This document shows, piece after piece, positions 44,726 to 51,338 of a stretch of DNA of 64,000 nt. Source of the DNA: an uncultured Draconibacterium sp. Lineage in GTDB: Bacteria; Bacteroidota; Bacteroidia; Bacteroidales; Prolixibacteraceae. The position numbers and the translations under genes are program-made. Positions within the stretch are counted from its first letter, which is position 1. Every line of letters begins with the position of its first letter. The DNA is taken from the NCBI RefSeq assembly GCF_963676815.1, contig NZ_OY781365.1:1646501-1710500 (forward strand), read 5' to 3'. Below the pieces are notes generated by a model. That model was not told the DNA's origin and did no database searches. It was given only the letters and a program-made list of their open reading frames with translations.

Positions 44726-46033
44726 ATGAAACTAAAAATATTCATACTACTACTTGCCGTTATTGTTGTTGCATCGTGCCGAAAAAGCGATTATCTGCTT
44801 GAAGGTAGCGGCGAAACAATTACCGATAACGGTTTTGGAACGGGAACCGTTACCTGGAGCAAAGACAAAGATTATGTGCTTGAAGGACTTGTTTTTGTAA
44901 ACGACGGACAAACACTTACCATCGAAGCCGGAACGGTAGTACGGTTTAGGGTGGGGCAAGCCGAAAATGCCAGTGCACTAATTGTAGCGCGCGGAGGAAA
45001 AATTATTGCCAACGGAACACCCGACGAACCCATTATTTTTACCGTTGAAGGCGACGACCTGAACGGCTCGATCGACAAAAACGTGAGAGGCCTGTGGGGA
45101 GGCTTAATACTATTAGGGAATGCCCCTATAAACATGGATGGCGGCGAAGCATCGATTGAAGGTATACCACTGGCCGAACCGCGCGGAATTTATGGCGGAA
45201 TAAATGAAAACGACGATTCGGGAATTTTAAAATACGTTTCGATTCGACACGGGGGAACAAATATTGGCGAAGGCAACGAAATTAACGGACTAACACTGGG
45301 AGGTGTTGGAAGCGCAACCGATATCGACTATGTTGAAGTGATTGCCAATGCCGATGATGGTGTTGAAATTTTTGGGGGAACGGTAAACCTGCAACACATG
45401 GTTGTATCGGGATGCGACGATGATGCTTTCGACTACGACCTGGGATGGTCGGGTAACGGCCAGTTTTGGCTGGGTGTGCAGAACGGCCTGGTTGGCGACA
45501 ACCTGATTGAAGCAGGTGGCGGCGTTGATCCGGTTTACGGATTACCTCACTCGCTGCCCAATATTTTTAACATTACAATGGTTGGCAACGGCGACTCGAA
45601 CGGCGGAAATACCATATTGTTTGATAATAACGCCGGCGGATTGATAGCCAACTCCATTTTTATGAATAAACGAAACGGCGTTTTACTTGAAGTAAGCGAC
45701 CAGCAACACGATAGTTATAGCCAATGGCAAAACGGAAAACTTGGGGTTAAAAACAATATTTTTTACCAAATTGCCAGCACCACCAGCTCTACGTTTAAAC
45801 TCACCGGAAACTACACCCCCGAAATGCAAAACGAGTGGCTGGCAGCTTTTAACACCTCGAAGAACGAAATTGCCAATCCAATGATTGATACCGAATCGGG
45901 AAGTTATTTACCTGAAGAAAAAATAAAAGGAGATTTACACGAGTTCCCGTTGCCGTGGTTTCAGATTGTGGATTTTAAAGGCGCTTTTGGCGAAGACGAC
46001 TGGACGCAGGGATGGACATTGCTGGCGGAATAA
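44726..46033 (+). CDS. Beta-helix surface lipoprotein (single copy)
   Basis: 435 residues. MKLKIFILLLAVIVVASC is a lipoprotein signal (Cys18). The body is a parallel beta-helix-like fold: EAGTVVRFRVGQ, GLWGGLILLGNAPIN, NADDGVEIFGGTVNL and CDDDAFDYDLGWSGNG align with each of the two repeats of the 662-residue lipoprotein at 35748. It follows the porin by 11 bp and is surely co-transcribed. Both beta-helix lipoproteins therefore accompany an outer-membrane channel (porin or TonB receptor) in the Pho island, suggesting a surface capture role (inference). Confidence 0.87.
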   Translation: MKLKIFILLLAVIVVASCRKSDYLLEGSGETITDNGFGTGTVTWSKDKDYVLEGLVFVNDGQTLTIEAGTVVRFRVGQAENASALIVARGGKIIANGTPDEPIIFTVEGDDLNGSIDKNVRGLWGGLILLGNAPINMDGGEASIEGIPLAEPRGIYGGINENDDSGILKYVSIRHGGTNIGEGNEINGLTLGGVGSATDIDYVEVIANADDGVEIFGGTVNLQHMVVSGCDDDAFDYDLGWSGNGQFWLGVQNGLVGDNLIEAGGGVDPVYGLPHSLPNIFNITMVGNGDSNGGNTILFDNNAGGLIANSIFMNKRNGVLLEVSDQQHDSYSQWQNGKLGVKNNIFYQIASTTSSTFKLTGNYTPEMQNEWLAAFNTSKNEIANPMIDTESGSYLPEEKIKGDLHEFPLPWFQIVDFKGAFGEDDWTQGWTLLAE

Positions 46034-46082
46034 AAGGCTGGAACGCGGATAACGCAGATTTTTCTGAATTGTACGGATAAAG

Positions 46083-46126
46083 AGTCCGGGGCTGAATAAC
46101 TTAATGGTTACAGCCCCGGACTTTTT
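46083..46126 (+). terminator. Intrinsic terminator of the porin/lipoprotein operon
   Basis: Perfect 12-bp stem AGTCCGGGGCTG / CAGCCCCGGACT followed by TTTTTAG on the plus strand. It also marks the left edge of the cassette-like region that starts at 46145. Confidence 0.9.
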
Positions 46127-46144
46127 AGTTTATTTGATCGGTAT

Positions 46145-46273
46145 TAACGGTTGGTACATGTTGTCGGGGCGAATTTCGGAGCTTCGTTCCTGTCCGGCAG
46201 GACGGAACGATGTTGCGAGAATCCGCAGTTGGCGAACCACCAAACCCCGCCCTGCAATATGTACCGTGTTAAC
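46145..46273 (-). repeat. Structured ~130-bp repeat, copy 1 (cassette-like site)
   Basis: It starts TAACGGTTGGTACATGTTGT and ends CCTGCAATATGTACCGTGTT. Copy 2 is at 46991-47122 in the same orientation, about 85% alike by eye over the outer parts. Nested inverted repeats: outer GGTACATgTTG with CAATATGTACC, GGGGCG with CGCCC, and an inner CGTTCCTGTCC with GGACGGAACG. It directly follows the 3' end of the gene at 46283-46966, as a recombination site follows a gene cassette. Confidence 0.75.
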
Positions 46274-46282
46274 TGCTGGTTT

Positions 46283-46966
46283 TTATTTTTCAATTGCATA
46301 ACTAAGAATTTCAAACTTGTCATAATTATAAACTTTAACTTTTATCCATCCCAGTTTATATCCTGTGTCAGTTTTTTTTCTGATTCCAATATACATTTCC
46401 CTATTGTTCAGTTTATACCAAGCACCATAATTCCCTAATAACCAAAATGAGGCAGGAGGTGCTCCCCATAACCATATAGAATTATTATAATATCCCATAT
46501 AAGCTGTATGATGCATATTAGAATCATGCCAGTCAATAATCTTGTCTATTCTCGTTTCAGGGAGTAAAGTATCTACCATTGCAACACTATTCGTGGTCCC
46601 CAAGCCTGTTGGGAATGACATTTGTTTATATGCAACTTCAAACCCATTTTTTAATCTCAGTCCAATAAAAGGAAAGTCATCTTCTTCAAGATAGCTCCTG
46701 TTGAAGTCATCAGTCCAATCTAAATAAATTCTTTGGTTAATTAGAATATCAAAACTGTTATCTTGGTCGATATCAATTGAATCAATTCCAAATTTTATTT
46801 TTTTTAATGAGTCTGTTTGAAATTGAATTTGTAATGCGGGATTAAATTCATAATGTAGCATTTCCAAGTTAATATCACCAGCAAAAACAGGTGTTTCCTC
46901 TTTGTCTTTTTTGCAGGAATTAAGTATCAAAAGAAAGATTAATATGGGAATTACTATTTTTTTCAT
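46283..46966 (-). CDS. AT-rich lipoprotein of unknown function (cassette-like gene B)
   Basis: 227 residues from MKKIVIPILIFLLILNSC; the 41 codons upstream are open but lie inside repeat copy 2, so this ATG is chosen. Lipobox Cys18. The rest is a mixed beta protein rich in Asp, Asn, Tyr and Ile (for example DIDQDNSFDILINQRIYLD, calcium-loop-like) with no family I recognise. It is flanked on both sides by the same structured repeat and is visibly richer in A/T than neighbouring genes, suggesting horizontal gain. Confidence 0.75.
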   Translation of the reverse strand: MKKIVIPILIFLLILNSCKKDKEETPVFAGDINLEMLHYEFNPALQIQFQTDSLKKIKFGIDSIDIDQDNSFDILINQRIYLDWTDDFNRSYLEEDDFPFIGLRLKNGFEVAYKQMSFPTGLGTTNSVAMVDTLLPETRIDKIIDWHDSNMHHTAYMGYYNNSIWLWGAPPASFWLLGNYGAWYKLNNREMYIGIRKKTDTGYKLGWIKVKVYNYDKFEILSYAIEK

Positions 46967-46990
46967 CTTGGTCTTTTTCAAACTTGGCGG

Positions 46991-47122
46991 TAACGGTTGG
47001 TACATGTTGTCGGGGCGGATTTCGGAGAGCGTTCCTGTCCGAAGGACACGGAACTGCGAAACGAGAATCCGCAGTTGGCGTACCACCAAACCCCGCCCTG
47101 CAATATGTACTTTGTTGTGTGG
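46991..47122 (-). repeat. Structured ~130-bp repeat, copy 2 (cassette-like site)
   Basis: Same sequence plan as copy 1: TAACGGTTGGTACATGTTGT at the left, CGTTCCTGTCC / GGACACGGAAC in the centre, GAGAATCCGCAGTTGGCG and CCTGCAATATGTACTTTGTT on the right. The outer halves can pair imperfectly, giving a long bulged hairpin. It lies immediately 3' of the gene at 47136-48464 and ends in TTGTTGTGTGG, whose complement CCACACAAC recurs at 48509-48517 before that gene. Confidence 0.75.
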
Positions 47123-47135
47123 TCGTAATTTTTTT

Positions 47136-48464
47136 TCAATTCTTTATAAATTTCTGTATTGTTTTTTGTTTGTCAATAGTTTGTCCAACTAAAAAATAAA
47201 CTCCCGTTTTAAAATTTGAAACATCTATTTTTGTTATTGTTTTAATTTCATCAGACTGATTTTTTAAAACAATTCTCCCTGTCACATCAATAATTTGTAT
47301 CTCTGAATAATTTCCCCTAATTGTAATAAAATTAGTTGTAGGATTTGGGAAAATATAATTTGTTAAAATGTCTGGATAGTCATCTGTAACAGTATATTTT
47401 GCTATGTAATTTTTGAAACTTGGACTTTTTAGTTGTGCTGTTGTTAAAATATTTCCATTGTCTAAAACTTCAATATCCCAAATATTCCAATAGAAGTTGG
47501 AGGAATTTTCCCCTCCCAATTCACTCCATTCATCTCCGTCCCATTTTGCAACATAGACATCGTCATTTTCATTAGTGAAAAGTCCTGCTGCATATAAATT
47601 ACCTTGAATGTCTGTGGTTAAAGTTGTAATACCATTATTAAAGATAGATTTATTTGAATTGTTTAATTCTATCCAGTCTTGTCCATCCCATTTTGCAACG
47701 TAAAATTCGTCGTCTGAGTTTTTAAAATTACCAGCACAGAAAACATTTCCGTACAAATCTGTTTCAATTGTAACAACATTTCCATATTGAAAGGTGTTTT
47801 TAAAGACGCCCAGTTTAGTCCAGGTTTGTCCATCCCATTTTAATACATCGATATAAGGGATAATTGTTGGATTATAAGTTGTCAAATAAATATTACCCAA
47901 ATGGTCAGAAGTCATTGAAGTTAATGTCGAATATTGATTATTTGGGTTTTTTAGTTTTTCCCAATTTTTACCATTCCATTTTGCAATATAACTTTCGTTG
48001 TATTCATTAGTAAACATTCCTATTGCATATAAATGTCCATTGGAATCGCAAATAATTTGTGAAATTGACTCGTTGAAATTTGATTTATTCTCTCCTCCTA
48101 ATTCACTCCATTTTTCCCCGTCCCAAACAGCAACATACCAATTACCATTTATATTTGTAAAAGTACCTGCAACATAAAGATTACCTTTATTGTCAGCACA
48201 CATTGATAAAATACTTCCGTTAAATGTTGAGTTGTTTTCGCCTCCTAACTCCGACCAATTGGTCCCGTTCCATTTGGCAACAAATGTATTACCATTAGTA
48301 TTTGTAAAATATCCACTTGTATAAATAAATCCATTACTATCGGTGCAAATGTTCTTAGTGTAATCGTTAAATGAAAAATTCGAAGAACCATTTAGTTCAA
48401 TCCATTGAGCAAATAGAATGCTTGGTATTAAAAAAAATAGAATTGTTGGTAATGTATATTTCAT
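47136..48464 (-). CDS. Secreted beta-propeller-like protein with type IX sorting tail (cassette-like gene A)
   Basis: 442 residues from MKYTLPTILFFLIPS; 17 earlier codons lack signal character. The signal peptide ends LFAQ. About seven repeats of roughly 50 residues follow, each with a [VI]A[KV]W[ND]G..W[ST]ELGG core and a GNLY[VA]AG.FTN strand, likely a beta-propeller. The last 75 residues, from YIFPNPTTNFITI to KTIQKFIKN, are a T9SS type A sorting domain, so the protein is exported by type IX secretion. Visibly AT-rich relative to the Pho genes. Possibly an adhesin or binding protein; ligand unknown. Confidence 0.82.
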   Translation of the reverse strand: MKYTLPTILFFLIPSILFAQWIELNGSSNFSFNDYTKNICTDSNGFIYTSGYFTNTNGNTFVAKWNGTNWSELGGENNSTFNGSILSMCADNKGNLYVAGTFTNINGNWYVAVWDGEKWSELGGENKSNFNESISQIICDSNGHLYAIGMFTNEYNESYIAKWNGKNWEKLKNPNNQYSTLTSMTSDHLGNIYLTTYNPTIIPYIDVLKWDGQTWTKLGVFKNTFQYGNVVTIETDLYGNVFCAGNFKNSDDEFYVAKWDGQDWIELNNSNKSIFNNGITTLTTDIQGNLYAAGLFTNENDDVYVAKWDGDEWSELGGENSSNFYWNIWDIEVLDNGNILTTAQLKSPSFKNYIAKYTVTDDYPDILTNYIFPNPTTNFITIRGNYSEIQIIDVTGRIVLKNQSDEIKTITKIDVSNFKTGVYFLVGQTIDKQKTIQKFIKN

Positions 48465-48820
48465 TTTCGTTTGTTTTTGGTTTTTATTATGTCTGACAAG
48501 TATTATGCCACACAACTACAGTGTATCATCATTGTTGTTATATCGCTTATAGCGTTTTTTTATTGTTGTTACCCACCCAAATAGGTATGGAAAACACACA
48601 TATTATGTTTCGTTTGTTTACTGTTATTTCAGGGTACATATGCAACGGTTTAAAGTTATAGCGCATTAAATGTAATTAAAATTGATGTAAATGTTTACTG
48701 GCATGGATCATAAACAGCTATTTTAGGAAAGGTCAGGTTCCGCTGCTGGCGGTGAGCTTTCTGCCGCTCAAAATATTATGTCCGCAGGTACTTTTTAGCC
48801 GCCCTATACCGAAAAAAGTT

Positions 48821-48948
48821 GTTCCTCCGACGATAAGAAACCGTCCTCCGATGGCAAAATGTGCTCCTTGATCGAAAAGTAAGTGTCCTCTGACGGTTAA
48901 ACTAAGTCCTTGATTACATTTGTCTTGTCCTCCGAATCAAGGACGAGC
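48821..48948. repeat. Degenerate 21-bp tandem array, six units
   Basis: The core TCCTCCGA (variants TCCTTGAT, TCCTCTGA) starts at 48823, 48844, 48865, 48886, 48907 and 48928, exactly 21 bp apart each time, usually preceded by G or GT. The 3' half of each unit differs. Read on the plus strand this gives a seven-residue S-S-D-G-K-like pattern but with two in-frame stops, so it is not coding. The remaining 48465-49018 gap holds only A/T-rich sequence, including the inverted ACAAC/GTTGT near 48510-48540, with no gene that I can support. Confidence 0.8.
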
Positions 48949-49018
48949 TATTTGTAATCAAGGAAGACTAAATTTTGACAAAAACTGTCATAATGTTATT
49001 TGCGCCCCAAATTCGTGC

Positions 49019-49052
49019 AAAAAAAACGAGGCAACAAATCTGTTGCCTCGTT
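49019..49052 (-). terminator. Intrinsic terminator of the 248-aa protein
   Basis: Perfect 12-bp stem AACGAGGCAACA / TGTTGCCTCGTT with an AATC loop, followed on the minus strand by at least six T's, 24 bp after the stop codon. Confidence 0.9.
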
Positions 49053-49075
49053 CTGCTTAATTACTATACTTAACA

Positions 49076-49822
49076 CTATTCCCCTGTTTCGGTATTATCA
49101 TCCGGTTTATTCTTCGTATAATTTTTATTCTTATAAATATTCCGGTAGCCTTTCAGGCGTTCTTCGTTTTTCCAAAACACATAGCGGCCACAGTTTTTAA
49201 TTTCGTCGGCAGCTTGTTTCATGTAAGTGTAGGCGCGGTCGCGTGTAATTTTCACGGCACTGTCAATCTCTTTTTCGCCGTTGGCACGTGCCAGCACTAT
49301 TGCCAGTTCGTCGGCCCAGGTAGCGGCTGTTGGTAGTAAAGTCATCTCGAAATTAATTAACTGCAGCGGCTCGGGGTTTTGCTCGCCCAATGCTGCCAGG
49401 TTGCTCAAATCCTGTATCATATCGGCATCGCCATATCCGTCGGCAATGGCGCTTACCCGGCTTAACAGGCGCTCGTCGTTACGAAAAGCATACCTGAAGT
49501 CGTGCAGCAAGCGGTCGTGCAGTTCGTAAGCGGCAGGCGAGCGTTCGGCCCATTCTTTTTGGGCATCCTGTGGCGTATTCTGTTCGCGTTTCCACATGGC
49601 CTCAGCTGTGCGGCAGGCACCATTGCGCACCGTTAAGTTGTCGATGGTAGTTTCGGGCAGGCCGGCGCCCATTAGCTCGTCTTTGTCGTCGAGGCTCCAT
49701 AAATAAAGATTCTCGTTTTCCTGAATTGCCACGTTAACAGGCATATCAGGAGCTTTCACTTCCTCGGCCGGAATGGCCATAAATGCATCGTAACATGCAT
49801 CATAATCTTGTCGGTCTGACAT
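49076..49822 (-). CDS. Cytoplasmic helical protein of unknown family
   Basis: 248 residues, no signal peptide or membrane segment. Acidic and helical overall, with an Asp/Glu-rich N-terminus and a basic tail (YKNKNYTKNKP) after about residue 225. The middle segment (about 150-215; ATWADELAIVLARANGEKE, KITRDRAYTYMKQAADEIK) looks like paired helices. I do not recognise the family. It has its own terminator, lies between the 21-bp array and the phytase, and shows no Pho-box-like repeat upstream, so membership of the phosphate regulon is not supported. Confidence 0.8.
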   Translation of the reverse strand: MSDRQDYDACYDAFMAIPAEEVKAPDMPVNVAIQENENLYLWSLDDKDELMGAGLPETTIDNLTVRNGACRTAEAMWKREQNTPQDAQKEWAERSPAAYELHDRLLHDFRYAFRNDERLLSRVSAIADGYGDADMIQDLSNLAALGEQNPEPLQLINFEMTLLPTAATWADELAIVLARANGEKEIDSAVKITRDRAYTYMKQAADEIKNCGRYVFWKNEERLKGYRNIYKNKNYTKNKPDDNTETGE

Positions 49823-49958
49823 AATTTATTGATTTTTGTTCGTATCGGGGATACGAGGTTTAACATATAATTCACCTCAATTTAGGGCTTATGGAAAACA
49901 TATGCACAATAAGGTTTTATGTTATTTAACAGCGGGTTAGCATTTAAATCACGATAAA

Positions 49959-49989
49959 TTCAGCAGGCGACTCAGAGCCGCCTGCTGAA
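49959..49989. terminator. Hairpin in the 49823-50115 intergenic region
   Basis: Perfect 11-bp stem TTCAGCAGGCG / CGCCTGCTGAA with a 9-nt loop and no clear T run on either side. It could act as a terminator for the phytase transcript, 127 bp after its stop. Nothing else is visible in this 293-bp gap. Confidence 0.45.
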
Positions 49990-50115
49990 TTACAGGAGAT
50001 AAAATTTCCCTCGTACATGAATTAAAAGGATGCCAGCAGAGAATTCCATTTCCTTAAAAAAGGACGTTTATGGTTTGTAAGCAAACACACTTAGTACCTA
50101 AATTTCATCGAAACA

Positions 50116-51237
50116 TTATTTCTGGTTTACAAATAACTTTTCAATGGCTTCCCACGAGATGTATTTAAAGTTTTGGCTTACCAGTTCTTCTCCATCGTAG
50201 TTATAACCGTCCTGAACCACCAACATTCCTTTTGGGTAGTTTGAACCAAGCGGAACATTGGTAATTTCAATTCCATCGGTTTCTTCCACGCCATCAAAAT
50301 TGCCATCGGTAATTCGGAAACTACCCAGGTATTTATTATCGCCCTGGCGCTCGAAAACCGCATAACTATAGCTTCCCTGCGACGAAGCCACAAGGTAACC
50401 ATTTACACTGTCGGTAGCATAAATCGCCAATCCTTCAATATCGTAATGCATATCCGGGTTTTCTTCGGTACTCGTTGCTACCAATAAACCTTCAGTAGAT
50501 CCATCGGGCTCAGCATCAAACTTAAAAATTCCGGCCACTTCTTCGCCAATGTAAACCACCCCGTTTTCATCGTCGGCAGCTACTCCTTCGGTTTGCGTTC
50601 CGAGGTTCCATGCACGAACCAGTTTTGCATCAATTTTATTGTTGCTTGCAAACAATTCCCACTGTTCAACTTCGCCGGCTTTACTGTTCAAAAAAACATA
50701 GTACTTGCCCGTTTTTGCACTGCGATACATTCCCAAACCGTAAACTTCGTCCTGCATTTCAGAAGTAATTACACGTGCTTCTGCCGCCTCCAGCACTCCT
50801 CCTGCTTTTACTAAATACAACGAAATTGAATGTGATGATCGATTGCTGGCTGCCAACACATCAACCTTCTTTTCGCCGAGCTGAAAGCCGTAACGTAAAT
50901 CGCAGTTATTCATGTTGCCATCGGGGTAGTAATAAAGTTGCTTTCCATCGAGATCATAAGTTGCCAGTCCGCCCTTTTTATCGGTGCCGATGGTAAACGA
51001 TTTCATTACATCAGTTGTGTCAATCCAAATTGCCGGATCGTCAGCCGAATCTTCGTTTTTGTCTTGCGGAACAGGTGTTGTTTCGGCCTGTGCAACAACA
51101 GTATTTTTAATGTGCTCACCCGCTTTTCGCGATCCTTCGCTCGGTCGATTGATTTCGCAACCAACAATGCTTACCACTACGAGTGCCAGTAAAACACTAG
51201 CTAAAAAAATACGATTACAAGTACAATTCATCATCAT
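50116..51237 (-). CDS. Beta-propeller phytase (3-phytase) lipoprotein
   Basis: 373 residues. Lipoprotein signal with lipobox SIVGC (Cys27). The mature part has the six-bladed beta-propeller phytase signatures: SADDPAIWID (about 65-74), GTDKKGGLATYDL (about 84-96), NCDLRYGF (about 109), AADDENGVVYIGEE (about 221) and the Ca-binding acidic clusters such as DGVEETDGIE (about 320). It hydrolyses phytate to release phosphate, Ca-dependent, at the cell surface or in the periplasm. The gene begins 101 bp after TonB receptor 2 and probably shares its transcript, pairing phytate uptake with hydrolysis. Confidence 0.92.
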   Translation of the reverse strand: MMMNCTCNRIFLASVLLALVVVSIVGCEINRPSEGSRKAGEHIKNTVVAQAETTPVPQDKNEDSADDPAIWIDTTDVMKSFTIGTDKKGGLATYDLDGKQLYYYPDGNMNNCDLRYGFQLGEKKVDVLAASNRSSHSISLYLVKAGGVLEAAEARVITSEMQDEVYGLGMYRSAKTGKYYVFLNSKAGEVEQWELFASNNKIDAKLVRAWNLGTQTEGVAADDENGVVYIGEEVAGIFKFDAEPDGSTEGLLVATSTEENPDMHYDIEGLAIYATDSVNGYLVASSQGSYSYAVFERQGDNKYLGSFRITDGNFDGVEETDGIEITNVPLGSNYPKGMLVVQDGYNYDGEELVSQNFKYISWEAIEKLFVNQK

Positions 51238-51338
51238 TTGTTTTTATGAATTTGTTGAATGTAATTAGCTGAGTACACAACGAATTATGTCCTCATCTAC
51301 ATTAATCTATAAAATCTATTCTATGCGGTAATTTTCTT

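Noticed and set aside
46967..47089. Longer N-terminus for the 46.3-kb lipoprotein
   Set aside because: It lies wholly within or next to structured repeat copy 2, while the later ATG starts a clean lipoprotein signal.
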